64,000 nt of DNA from positions 39,423 to 103,422 of the forward strand of contig NZ_LMJJ01000013.1 of NCBI RefSeq assembly GCF_001429285.1. The letters are read 5' to 3'. The notes beneath the pieces are model-generated. The model did no database searches. It was not told the DNA's origin and worked only from the letters and a program-made list of their open reading frames with translations. Below, piece by piece: positions 17,796 through 26,623 of this stretch; position 1 is the first letter of the stretch, and every line of letters begins with the position of its first letter. The DNA is from Ensifer sp. Root278 (lineage in GTDB: Bacteria; Pseudomonadota; Alphaproteobacteria; Rhizobiales; Rhizobiaceae). The translations under genes and the position numbers were made by a program.

Positions 17796-18836
17796 ATGCA
17801 AAAGAAACGAACCACCCTGAAGGACATTGCGCGCGCGACCGGCGTTCACGTGTCGACCGTGTCGCGCGCGCTTGATCCCGCTGAGCGAAAGAGCATCACG
17901 CCGGAAGTCGTGGCAAAGATCCAGGCGGCGGCGGAACGGTTGGACTATCGCCCCAATCGCATTGCCTTCGGGCTCCGCACCAACAGGACGATGACGGTCG
18001 GCGTGGTCATCCCCGACATCACCAACCCCATCTTCCCGCCGATCCTGCGCGGAATCGAAAGCGTTCTGGAACCGCTCGGATACGCGTCGATCATCGTCAA
18101 CACCGATAGCGAACGCGAGCGCGAAATTCGTCTTCTCGAAGTGCTCAGGGACCGAGGCGTCGACGGCCTCATTCACGCGGCGGTGCTCAGAAGCGATCCC
18201 TCAATTGCCAAAGCCGCCCAGGATGGTCTCTCGGTGGTGACGCTGAACAGACGCGTGGAACGTTCGAACATCCCCTACGTCATCAATGACGAGGACATGG
18301 GCATCTGCGAGATGCTGCGCCACCTGACGAAGCTCGGCCACCGGCGGATCGCGCATCTTGCCGGACCGCAGGATCTCTCGACCGGCCAGCTGCGCCTCGC
18401 GGCGTTTCGCAGCGCCGCCGAGAGAATGTCGATTGACTTCGATCCGGAACTCATCGTTACCGCCATACGCTTCGACGAAGACGAAGGCGCCCGCTGCACG
18501 CGCGACCTGCTTGCTTCCGGGCACGATTTCACGGCCGTGCTCTGCGCAAACGACCGCCTGGCGCTCGGCTGCATCGACGTTCTGCGAGAGAATGGCCTCG
18601 ATTGCCCGTCGGACATTTCCGTCAGTGGTTTCAACGACATGCCATTCCTCCATCTGGCGCGTCCACGGCTGACAACTGTCAGGATCCAGCAATACGATGC
18701 CGGCATCACCGCCGCGTCGATCTTGCTGCGCCTGATGAATTCCGGCGCAGACGACGATATCCCCTTGGAGACCGTGTTGCCGGTGGAACTCATGGAGCGC
18801 GACAGCACAGGGCCGGTAGCTGCGCGAAGTCGCTGA
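17796..18836 (+). CDS. LacI-family transcriptional regulator
   Basis: A 346-residue LacI/GalR regulator. Residues 7-26 form the helix-turn-helix (TLKDIARATGVHVSTVSRAL), followed by the hinge helix (about 48-60) and a periplasmic-binding-protein-like effector domain with VGVVIPDITNPIFPPIL and the C-terminal ISVSGFNDMPFLHLARPRLT. A GGAG site precedes the ATG. It is transcribed divergently from the ABC/dioxygenase unit, and the three palindromes between them are its probable operators. The inducer is presumably a pathway substrate or intermediate. Confidence 0.92.
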   Translation: MQKKRTTLKDIARATGVHVSTVSRALDPAERKSITPEVVAKIQAAAERLDYRPNRIAFGLRTNRTMTVGVVIPDITNPIFPPILRGIESVLEPLGYASIIVNTDSEREREIRLLEVLRDRGVDGLIHAAVLRSDPSIAKAAQDGLSVVTLNRRVERSNIPYVINDEDMGICEMLRHLTKLGHRRIAHLAGPQDLSTGQLRLAAFRSAAERMSIDFDPELIVTAIRFDEDEGARCTRDLLASGHDFTAVLCANDRLALGCIDVLRENGLDCPSDISVSGFNDMPFLHLARPRLTTVRIQQYDAGITAASILLRLMNSGADDDIPLETVLPVELMERDSTGPVAARSR

Positions 18837-18925
18837 CAATCGTTCCCTGCCGAACGGTCGCGCGCTGGTTGTCAACAGTGTCGGATTTCATTGGAGAGCC
18901 CCTCTCCTCTCCAGGCTCAAGCCTT

Positions 18926-19690
18926 ATGGCGTATCCGCGGTCCTTGGTTGGAAAGACAGTTCTCCTTATCGGCGGAAACGGTGCGATCGGCGCCGCGACA
19001 GGGCGCCTGTTTGCGGAGGCAGGCGCAACGGTTCTCATCACCCATACGCCGAGCGAACAGAGCGTCTTGAGCGCGGATGCGGCGCATTTTTCCTTTGCAA
19101 ACGCGGAACGTCACGCGCGCTACGCCGCCGACATCACGGATTCCAGCGCCCTTAGCGGCCTCGCCAGCACCATCGAACAGAAATTCGGCCGGCTCGATAT
19201 CCTCGTCAATGCGGCCGGTTTCACCAAGCCAATCGCCCCCCGGGATCTCGATGCACTGACCGACGAACTGATCGACGACATTTTCAAGGTAAATTGGCGA
19301 AGCCAGTTCGCAGCCATCCGGGCCTTCGCCCCTCTGTTGAAAAAGTCCGGCGATGGGCTCGTCGTCTCCATCTCGTCGATCGCAGCCTTCACCGGCATAG
19401 GGTCGAATATCGCCTATTGCGCAGCCAAGGCTGGTATCGACGTCATGACCGAGCCCCTCGCCCGCGTGCTGGCGCCGGAGGTCAGGGTGCTTGCCGTTTC
19501 TCCCGGCGTCGTCGACACGCAATTCGTTTCTGGGCGGGGTTCGGGCTTCAATGAGAAGGTCGCGGCCTCGACCCCGCTCGCCCGCATCGGCGAGGTCGAC
19601 GATATTGCTGCGGCCATCCTGGCCTGTGCGACGTTGCTCGGTTTTTCCACCGGTCATATCATCCAGGTGGATGGCGGTCGCGCGCTCTGA
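18926..19690 (+). CDS. Short-chain dehydrogenase/reductase
   Basis: A 254-residue classical SDR. The cofactor motif is GGNGAIGAATG (about residues 14-24), NAAG follows, and the catalytic Ser, Tyr and Lys are in SISSIAAF and YCAAKAG. The C-terminal IIQVDGGRAL is typical. The start is uncertain; ATG at 18926 gives a normal SDR N-terminus, while a GTG about 48 bp upstream is possible. It follows the LacI gene by 89 bp and may be co-transcribed, making it a likely member of the same regulon. Confidence 0.85.
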   Translation: MAYPRSLVGKTVLLIGGNGAIGAATGRLFAEAGATVLITHTPSEQSVLSADAAHFSFANAERHARYAADITDSSALSGLASTIEQKFGRLDILVNAAGFTKPIAPRDLDALTDELIDDIFKVNWRSQFAAIRAFAPLLKKSGDGLVVSISSIAAFTGIGSNIAYCAAKAGIDVMTEPLARVLAPEVRVLAVSPGVVDTQFVSGRGSGFNEKVAASTPLARIGEVDDIAAAILACATLLGFSTGHIIQVDGGRAL

Positions 19691-19775
19691 CGCAGCAGCA
19701 ATATCCGCGCGATGGAGCGACGGGGCCCGAAAGCCCGGCTCCGTCACCGTGTTCAATGTCTGGTTCAGGGAGAGC

Positions 19776-20610
19776 TCAGTCCCTCGGCGGCCAGATCGGA
19801 ATGGTGCCTCTGCCCGAGGGGAACCGCACATTCTTGGAGCGCGTAAACTCCCGCAGAGTTTCCGCGGCGTTTTCCCTTCCAAAGCCGCTTCCCTTCTGAC
19901 CGCCGAAGGGGGAGCCGAGGAAGGCGCGGCCATGTAGTTGTTGACGAAGATCATGCCGGCTTCGAGCCTGGCCGCACTCTTGCCGGCGTGGGCTTCGTCG
20001 GTCGTGCAGATTGCCGCCGTCAGGCCGTACTCGCTGTCATTGGCGATGCGGATTGCTTCTTCCTCGGTAGAAAACCGCATGATGCTGGCGATCGGGCCGA
20101 ACATCTCTTCGCGCGCAGGTCGGGCGTCACATCGGCAAGGACCGTGGGGGCGACCCAGTAGCCGCCTTTCAGGCGTTCCTCGGTCGGAAGTTTACCCTGG
20201 GTGACTAGGCGGGCTCCTTCCTTCAGCGCGATATCGAGATAGGCCAGCACCTTGTCGCGGTGCTTCGCATCGACCATGGCCCCAATATCTGTCGCGGGGT
20301 CAAGGCCGTCACCGACGACCAGCTTCTCGGTCGCACGTGCAAAACGCTCGAGGAACTCGTCATGCAGCGCATCGTGCACGAGTATGCGTGACGTCGACGT
20401 GCATGCCTCGCCCTGGTAGAGCGCGACATCGATCGTGCGGATGCCGATCGTTTCGGCTCCCTCGAGGATCGAGCGCGGCAGTCGCTCGCCCGGGCTCATG
20501 TCCCATTCGCGCTGCCAGTTCGATCGAATGAAAGGCGTCACTGCGTCGTCGACGAACGCGCGGCAACTGTCGCGCATCAATCGCTGCTCCTGGGACAGGT
20601 GAGCCGTCAT
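19776..20610 (-). pseudogene. Chimeric acyl-CoA dehydrogenase/aldehyde dehydrogenase pseudogene
   Basis: The first 58 or so codons from ATG 20610 match the N-terminus of acyl-CoA dehydrogenases (LSQEQRLMRDSCRAFVDDAV, ILEGAETIGIRT). The reading then passes directly into the catalytic-Cys region of an aldehyde dehydrogenase (LYQGEACTSTSR) and continues as its C-terminal half. Two frameshifts break the ALDH part: near 20118 (before EEMFGPIASIMRF) and near 19915 (before GSPFGGQKGSGFG). The ALDH C-terminus ends at the TGA at 19776-19778. It looks like a deletion that fused two neighbouring genes, followed by decay. Confidence 0.75.
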
Positions 20611-20849
20611 CGGCGTGAATCATTTCTCGCTCCCTTGGTTCTTCTGGCGGGTTCCTCTTCCTGCCCTCAGATTCGTAGCGTGCTGCCTCGGTGCCAGTGA
20701 GGTTCTCACCGTGCTCTTTTGGTGAACTATCGTCCAATTCGACGTGGATTTTCTGCGCGGCATCGGAAGCATTTGAGCGATGGGCTCCGTCTCAATCGCT
20801 CCACTCCCTCAGATTGCCCCGACGCCCGCGGATAACGACGGCGTGCAGA

Positions 20850-21212
20850 TGGGGCCGGGCTACCAAAGGAGGCGCGCGAAGAACTCATGAAAGTCGCGCT
20901 TTTCGCCGCAGAACGGCGCATCCCCATCGAGATCCATGCCTATACCGATGACGCCGCAAACGCGATCCTCGACGTCTTCGAAGCGGTGCACAAGACGCAT
21001 CCGTTCAACGACTTGCGCTGGTCGATCGCCCAACACCGGATCGGAACGGACGCTCGACCGGATGCAGAGGATGGGTCTCGCCTATACCGTGCAGATGGGC
21101 CCTATTTCGAGGCCCCTGCCATCAGGGAAGCGAACGGTGCCGCGGTGGCCGCGGTCTCGCCACCGACGCGGCTCGCAATCGACAAGGGAATCATGGTTGC
21201 CGGCGGCACGGT
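20850..21212 (+). pseudogene. Amidohydrolase (YtcJ-like) internal fragment
   Basis: A fragment of an amidohydrolase-3 family enzyme reads RIPIEIHAYTDDAANAILDV and DLRWSIAQHRIGTD in one frame. It shifts to LDRMQRMGLAYTVQMG in a second frame, then returns to the first (GPYFEAPAIREANG, then TRLAIDKGIMVAGGT). Both ends of the parent gene are missing. On the right it is cut at about 21212, where an IS630 fragment begins. The region before it (20611-20849) holds no recognisable gene. Confidence 0.65.
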
Positions 21213-21440
21213 CTGGTACGACGAGAGTGTTGGACATATGCCAACCAGCCTGATCCATGATGAGGACGGCATACGCATCGTCGGCGACATGACGGGCAAT
21301 TTCGGCCAAATGCTGTGTCATGGCGTAGGTGTCGCACCATGGCATGACCAGCGCTGCCGCTTTCCCAAGCTTCGGGCAGATGGCGCCGAAGATGTAGGCT
21401 GATCGGGTTCGCTGGTCGTGCGGTGCTGCGGATCGCGTTC
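21212..21440 (-). mobile_element. IS630-family transposase fragment
   Basis: The minus strand encodes a C-terminal part of an IS630-type transposase: DQRTRSAYIFGAICP, then MTQHLAEIARHVADDAYAVL and the conserved IMDQAGWHMSNTLVVP. It is truncated at both ends, joined on the left to the amidohydrolase fragment and on the right to the 3' end of the LuxR gene. No inverted repeats are visible. Confidence 0.7.
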
Positions 21441-22175
21441 CACGCTTCGATCGTTGGGCAACAGATCGTTTAACTTGTAGGCGACTTCGGTCCTGTTTGT
21501 CGCCTTGACCTTCTTCATAATGTTGCGGATATGAACCTTGACGGTGCTTTCGCGCAGGTTGAGTTCATAGGCAATGATCTTATTGGCCTTGCCGCGCCGC
21601 AGCGCCTCGACCACTTCGGCTTGGCGGGAAGTGAACATACCCGCCAGCGGGTGTGGGACCGTGTTGCTCGACTCGAACAGCTGGTGCATTGCGAACAGAC
21701 AGCTGGCGGGAACGAAGACCCCGCCAACGAGAGCAAGATAGATCGCTTCGATGCAGACATCTATCGTGACCGAGGAAGGGATATAGCCCTTCGCGCCGCA
21801 TTCGAGGGCTTTCATGATCTGCGCGAGTTCGTCCGTATCGGCCAGCACGATGACCGGCGTCGACGCGAATTCGGACGAGAGCCGGCGGATCTCCTCGGCC
21901 ACATCCCGCTCGGCAATATTTCTGCCCCCGATATTCAAGAGAATCGCCGACAATGGCGGGTATTGCCCGCGATTCTGCCTCCATTCCTCAATTGATCCAA
22001 AGGCCAACACGAGCAGGTCCGTCTTGTGAGCAACAATGCTCTGCGCGAGGCATTGTCGATCGAGCGCACGGGTGTCGATTATCACAAGCAGGCGCTCCCG
22101 TTGAGGTTCCGCACGCACGCTGACAGCGCCGATAAGCTCATTGAATGGGGGATAGTCAATATCATTTTCTTTCAT
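21318..22175 (-). CDS. LuxR-family regulator with degenerate receiver and IS-extended tail
   Basis: A 285-residue regulator. Residues about 25-150 resemble a receiver domain, but the phospho-acceptor position reads LLNIGG (Asn for Asp) and the conserved Lys is missing (KGYIPSS). The C-terminal LuxR/GerE helix-turn-helix is intact (FTSRQAEVVEALRRGKANKI, ESTVKVHIRNIMKKV). GGGAG precedes the ATG at 22175. The last 35-45 residues are read out of frame from an IS630 fragment, so the native stop was probably lost. It lies at the edge of the polysaccharide region and probably regulates it independently of phosphorylation. Confidence 0.82.
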   Translation of the reverse strand: MKENDIDYPPFNELIGAVSVRAEPQRERLLVIIDTRALDRQCLAQSIVAHKTDLLVLAFGSIEEWRQNRGQYPPLSAILLNIGGRNIAERDVAEEIRRLSSEFASTPVIVLADTDELAQIMKALECGAKGYIPSSVTIDVCIEAIYLALVGGVFVPASCLFAMHQLFESSNTVPHPLAGMFTSRQAEVVEALRRGKANKIIAYELNLRESTVKVHIRNIMKKVKATNRTEVAYKLNDLLPNDRSVERDPQHRTTSEPDQPTSSAPSARSLGKRQRWSCHGATPTP

Positions 22176-22598
22176 ACGCCTTGCTCCCGGGATCTTGGAG
22201 ATAGTGGTTATACTGCCCTCCGCCTTAAATATTATCGTCGCCGCGCAACAGTACTGCCAATCGCCCTCGGCTTGTACTAACGGATTAAAGGAATACTCGG
22301 CGAATACGCCAAGCCAAACTACCGCAGAAATTCTCGGCGGTACTCTACTGCCTAAAGAATAGCGTACTACAAAGGCTGGCGACAGAACACATACAAATTG
22401 GGGCGCTGCGAGTGAAAAAAGAAGTAGATTACACGATACTGCGGTGAAATTAGTATTATATATGCTACTTGCGTAGTAGAGGTCGGAACAAGAATTGTTT
22501 CCCTCAAACACGCGGCCTTTATCAACCAAAAATAGCAATAACCTTGATAGCCAACGACTTCCATGCGATTCTTCGGGCATGATCCGAAGGAGATGAGA
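22176..22598. other. AT-rich intergenic region
   Basis: This 423-bp stretch is clearly more AT-rich than its surroundings and has no convincing reading frame. It contains the promoter region of the LuxR gene on the minus strand and the upstream flank of the IS1595 fragment on the plus strand. I see no operator that I can define. Confidence 0.5.
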
Positions 22599-22950
22599 AT
22601 GTCGGAAACGATGCTTGCAGCGCTTACCAACATTCGGACGGCGGAAGATATGATCGTGGCCTTTCGCGATGAGGCGCAGTGTCGGCGATTGCTGGAAAGC
22701 ATGGTGTGGCCGGCCGGAAGAGTTTGCCCTGCCTGTGGCTACAAGCGCTCGATCGCGATCGCCGGGCGCGATATGGGCAAGCGGCGTGCGCATCCGGGTC
22801 TCTATCAATGTTCCAGCGGCGGATGTCGGTTCCAGTTTACGGTGACGACACACACACCGCTGCATTCCACAAAGCTTCCTCTGCGTGTCTGGCTGAAGGG
22901 CATGTGGCTGATGCTGCGAGGCCGAAAAAGGTCTACCGAATACCCAGAAG
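22599..22950 (+). mobile_element. IS1595-family transposase, N-terminal remnant
   Basis: The reading frame from ATG 22599 (after GGAG) matches the N-terminus of ISXO2/IS1595 transposases. It has EAQCRRLLESMVWPAGRVCP, a zinc-ribbon start (CPACGYKR), then FQFTVTTHTPLHSTKLPLR and VWLKGMWLML. Coding similarity stops near 22935-22950; the DDE catalytic domain is missing, and a different pseudogene begins on the opposite strand. Confidence 0.75.
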
Positions 22951-22956
22951 ACGCCT

Positions 22957-23350
22957 GTCATGGTGATCGTGCAGCGACCAGATGACGTCACAACCGGCGC
23001 CAATGTGCGCGAGTGGCTCTATGTCGACGACTCCGTCGAATAGGCCGTTCGGACCCGGATCGAGTTCGTACAAGGCCCTCGTGCCGGCGTCATCGGAGAA
23101 GTAGAGGTGTTTGTTGATCGGGTTGTAGGCGACACCGGTCGGGTCATCGGAAAAGGCGAAGGCGGTAAGCGGGCTCAGCAGCGCCCCATGATCAGCAGTG
23201 GGTTGGCGATGTAGGTAACGCCTGAAGAGTCGGTGCTGCGCGTCGACTAGGTCGAGGTTTCGGTGGTCCTCACCAAGGTCGTGGATGTCGGCAACTGACG
23301 AGGCGAGTCGCTCGTGACGTCTAAACTGAAGGATTCCACATCGCTGAATC
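22957..23350 (-). pseudogene. Beta-propeller (SdiA-regulated-like) protein remnant
   Basis: The minus strand has pieces of a propeller protein similar in pattern to the C-terminal domain of the RTX protein at 32755-35100. STDSSGVTYIANPLLIMG is in one frame and, after a deletion, FSDDPTGVAYNPINKHLYFS and TRALYELDPGPNGLF are in another. An in-frame TAG replaces what is probably a Trp codon just before the first piece. The gene is cut at the IS1595 fragment. The following 23351-23588 holds nothing I recognise. Confidence 0.55.
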
Positions 23351-23588
23351 TAGTCACTTGAAATCTCTCTTGGCAGGCCCGATCGCCACATCGCTAATGT
23401 GTCCGAGGGGACTGTTGTCATGCTGGTCGGGCCCGTCAAAGCGGCCAAGCATTTAAAGCGCCGCAGGCCAGCCGAGTGGGGACCCAGGCATGATAGGAAA
23501 TGAGGCAAAGCGGCCCCATTTCAAATCAGGACTAGTCCTGAAGGGTGACAGGCATGGGGGGCCTCCTACCCGCCTTGCCGCCCCGCCG

Positions 23589-25088
23589 CTATGTTGGGCG
23601 GCGCTGGAGCCAAGCTGGGGCAAGGCTCATGAGGACTTGCAATGCCGACCTGCCATCGTGACCAAGGAACAACGCTGGTGCGCACCAGCACAACAGCGCG
23701 CTGGCAGGGGCCGTGGTAAGCACGATCATTCCCAGCAGGGAGAGCGGCGGCGTGTGAAGTTCTCGCAATAAATTCGCAAACATCCAGGCGCCGCCTCCTA
23801 CCGTGACCGCTAGCGCCACGCCGGGTAGGTGCGCGACGGCAAAGTCCGACCACTTAAGTCCCGTAAGGCGGAGGCTGAGCTGCGCCATGAGAAGGAAGTT
23901 GCTCGCCACCGCTATGACGGCCCCAAGCGCCACTCCTGTCACACCCCAATGTTGCCCGATGAATGAGCCGGCCCCGACTGCGAAGGCGAAAACGGCTTGC
24001 CGCCACGCGCGGGCGTATACGGCCCCGGTTGCCCGGGTAATCGAATCACTGAGCTTGTAACTGGTGCGGAATAGCATTCCCGCCGCCAGGATCTGAAGCG
24101 GGAGTACCGCGTTCTCCCATCCCGGGCCGAGCAGCACCTGTACCAGTTCCGGCAGGACAGCCATTACCACCACGCTGGCGGGAAGCACAAGCAATGCACA
24201 GGACGCGACTGCGCCGCGAAATGCGCGTGCCAATCGCGCCGGCTCCTGCTGGATCAGCGCCATCGTCGGAAACAAGACCATATCGAGGGTCTGGCCAACA
24301 ATGACTGCGGGTGCTGTCATCAGCTGCGATGCGAGCGCATACAGCCCCAGCGACTCAGCTCCTAGCCAACGCCCTACGACCGCTTTGTCGGCCTGACCGG
24401 CCAGGTAATTGAATATGCGAGCGATGGTAAAGCCACCTCCAAAATAGAGCAGGTGTCCGATCGCGCGTCGTTCCAGCAGAAGCCGTTTCGGGTGCGGCTG
24501 TCCGATGAGCAGCGCAAGCATGCGCACGAAATGCTGGCACACCAGGGCGCCAATAAGGGCCCAGATCCCAAGCCCCCGCCAGGCTAATAGGGGACCGACG
24601 AGAACGAACCCGATCGCAAAGGCGCCCGCCTCGATACCCGCGAGCCACCGAAACCGCAACGCGCGCTGGGCCGAGGCCTGCGCCACCATCGATATTCCAC
24701 GACACAGGAATACGGCGCAGGCCGCGCGCACCACGGGAGCAAGTTCGGTTAAGCGGAACAGGTCCGCGATAGTTGGCGCTGCCCACCAGACGAGCCCAGC
24801 CATGGAAAGGCTGAAAATGAGCGACATTGTGAACCCAACACGTAGATGGGATTCTTCCACAACAGGTCGCTGCACAATCGCCTGAGCGACGCCCAGACCT
24901 TCGAATATTGCGGAAAAATTAATGACGACCAGCGCTGCGGCATAGAGCCCAAACTCACTCGGAGCAAGCAATCTGGCCAAAACGATGAGGGCGACGAGTT
25001 CCGCAACGGCTAGCCCGCCCATAGAAAGGCCAGTCCACATCAGGCCAATCGCGCTGCGCGCTGCCAAGCCTCGCCGGTCACTCGTCAA
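23589..25088 (-). CDS. Polysaccharide flippase, Wzx/MOP superfamily
   Basis: A 499-residue integral membrane protein with about 12-14 hydrophobic segments, typical of the lipopolysaccharide/EPS flippases (RfbX/Wzx, ExoT-like). The N-terminal helix region LMWTGLSMGGLAVAELVALI and ARLLAPSEFGLYAAALVVIN are characteristic. I place the start at TTG 25088, which overlaps the end of the preceding gene and has AAGGAA upstream; the longer frame runs antisense-like through the previous gene. It would move the lipid-linked repeat unit across the inner membrane. Confidence 0.85.
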   Translation of the reverse strand: MTSDRRGLAARSAIGLMWTGLSMGGLAVAELVALIVLARLLAPSEFGLYAAALVVINFSAIFEGLGVAQAIVQRPVVEESHLRVGFTMSLIFSLSMAGLVWWAAPTIADLFRLTELAPVVRAACAVFLCRGISMVAQASAQRALRFRWLAGIEAGAFAIGFVLVGPLLAWRGLGIWALIGALVCQHFVRMLALLIGQPHPKRLLLERRAIGHLLYFGGGFTIARIFNYLAGQADKAVVGRWLGAESLGLYALASQLMTAPAVIVGQTLDMVLFPTMALIQQEPARLARAFRGAVASCALLVLPASVVVMAVLPELVQVLLGPGWENAVLPLQILAAGMLFRTSYKLSDSITRATGAVYARAWRQAVFAFAVGAGSFIGQHWGVTGVALGAVIAVASNFLLMAQLSLRLTGLKWSDFAVAHLPGVALAVTVGGGAWMFANLLRELHTPPLSLLGMIVLTTAPASALLCWCAPALFLGHDGRSALQVLMSLAPAWLQRRPT

Positions 25089-26373
25089 GACGCGTTTCCT
25101 TCTTGGGAACAGGGGGGGACAAGTGATCTGCCGTGATCGTTTCTGGCCAGGTAAGCCGGGCAACGTAAGCCGCAACAGGTCCACCGGGTTGCCCCCAATT
25201 GCTCGCCCAAATGATCTGCGAGCCATCAGGTGAAGGCGATGCATGCGCCTCGCTCAGATAGTCGTGTTTCACACTTCGATGATGGACGATACGCCGGATT
25301 TCGCCCCTTCCGTCAATTTTTAATGCGACGATTTCCCCATACAAGGGCGTCGTTCCGCTTCGCCCTGCCCGCTCGTGTGAGCCGCTGTATGTCAGGAATA
25401 CCCAGCCCGGCCGGTTGATGCTGCGGGCTGATGCGTGCTGCGCAAAGCCGGGCGGTGTCAGGACCGTCACCTTACCGTCTGAGAGGCGCCTCTTGATGAC
25501 TTGATATTTGTCCGGCTCGCTCTTGCTTATTCCGACATAGACATCGCTGCCGTCGCTGTCGATCGTCATGTCGCCGTGGCCAGGTCGATGATGCTCAGGC
25601 CAGTGCTGGATCGGATGGCCGTCAAAACTGAAGATGTCGGCGATGTCACTGCCGTCAGGCATGTCTTCATGGCAGAAGATGTACTGGCCCGAAGGCGAAA
25701 TGGTGCAGTAGTTGTTGGTGCCCTCATGATCAAGCTGGATATCGGGGTATTTTGTCGCCGATCGTATGTCGTATGCAAAGGCGACCCGTTCGCCAGACGG
25801 TTTGACAGCCCGGATCACCAGTCGATCACCATTGCGCGAAAGGTTGTTCTTCCCGGGGCCGAATTCCAGTTTTCGGTACTCTGTGGGAGCATAGATCGTC
25901 ATCCGCTCATCGCTGCGCACTATCCAGCGAAATATCTCAGTATTGCTGACGCAGATCATTTGCTCAGGATCTGTCGGGTGCCATTCGCACACACCGGACG
26001 GGCGGCGCTGGAACAGCGGCCGATAGTTCTGCCCGTCCAGAAAGCACAGCCCCGGACAGCCTTTTTGGACAACCAGCAGACTCTGATCGGCATTCCATGC
26101 CTGCGCGCTGGAATAGCGATGCCTGCAAAAGGCCGGATCACACGCGATGCCCGTCATGAGCTCCTTGCCCGGATCCGTCACTCGAACGAAAGGAGTACCA
26201 AATACTGGATCGGTGCTCCGCTCGAGATAGCCAGGGGCAGCCATCTCTGGCACCGCGACCACCCGTGTGTCCGCCAGATTGTCGAAGGCAAGCACCTTGC
26301 CGCTGACCGACAGCGCCAAGATCGAGCCCGTCAACAAAATCAATCCCAGCAATCTGGGCTTGCCTGGGTTCAT
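25078..26373 (-). CDS. Exported WD40/TolB-like beta-propeller protein
   Basis: A 431-residue protein with a Sec signal peptide (residues 1-29, hydrophobic LLGLILLTGSILALSVSG, cleavage near VLAF). The rest has repeated propeller-blade motifs, for example SSAQAWNADQSLLVVQKG, CTISPSGQYIFCHEDM and EAHASPSPDGSQIIWASN. Two Cys pairs suggest a periplasmic location. Its function is unknown; such proteins near polysaccharide genes can be lyase-like or scaffolding. It overlaps the flippase gene by 11 bp and is probably co-transcribed. Confidence 0.72.
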   Translation of the reverse strand: MNPGKPRLLGLILLTGSILALSVSGKVLAFDNLADTRVVAVPEMAAPGYLERSTDPVFGTPFVRVTDPGKELMTGIACDPAFCRHRYSSAQAWNADQSLLVVQKGCPGLCFLDGQNYRPLFQRRPSGVCEWHPTDPEQMICVSNTEIFRWIVRSDERMTIYAPTEYRKLEFGPGKNNLSRNGDRLVIRAVKPSGERVAFAYDIRSATKYPDIQLDHEGTNNYCTISPSGQYIFCHEDMPDGSDIADIFSFDGHPIQHWPEHHRPGHGDMTIDSDGSDVYVGISKSEPDKYQVIKRRLSDGKVTVLTPPGFAQHASARSINRPGWVFLTYSGSHERAGRSGTTPLYGEIVALKIDGRGEIRRIVHHRSVKHDYLSEAHASPSPDGSQIIWASNWGQPGGPVAAYVARLTWPETITADHLSPPVPKKETRLDE

Positions 26374-26447
26374 TGTGGCCTCCGGCGGTCTTTAGGGGTT
26401 GCTGCAACACTCCCATTAAAATGCTGGCGCAGCGTTGTGGATGTAAA

Positions 26448-26464
26448 TACCCCCTTAGTGGGTA
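26448..26464. promoter_or_regulatory. 17-bp palindrome in divergent promoter
   Basis: TACCCCCTTAGTGGGTA is a palindrome with one mispaired position pair around a central T. It lies between the divergent propeller/flippase and polymerase genes, in the otherwise gene-free 26374-26623. The left ten bases recur, as the reverse complement, in the other divergent promoter of this locus (42713-42722). It could be an operator for one of the two LuxR-type regulators; that is inferred. Confidence 0.45.
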
Positions 26465-26623
26465 AGCAGCGTTGCGGCCTAGCCCTTTTTGGGCGTCGTC
26501 AGTATCCAATTTGCACATTCCAGACCGAGGCGAATGTGAGAAGATCGGGCCGTCGGCTCGTGCGCCCGCAGGTCAAAGGGCGGGCACTTGCTGCTTTGGG
26601 TTTGGTCTAATCAGGTCGTGTCA

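Noticed and set aside
23351..23588. Short frames with basic residues (for example VKAAKHLKRRR) considered as a transposase scrap
   Set aside because: Too short and not matched to any family I can recognise.
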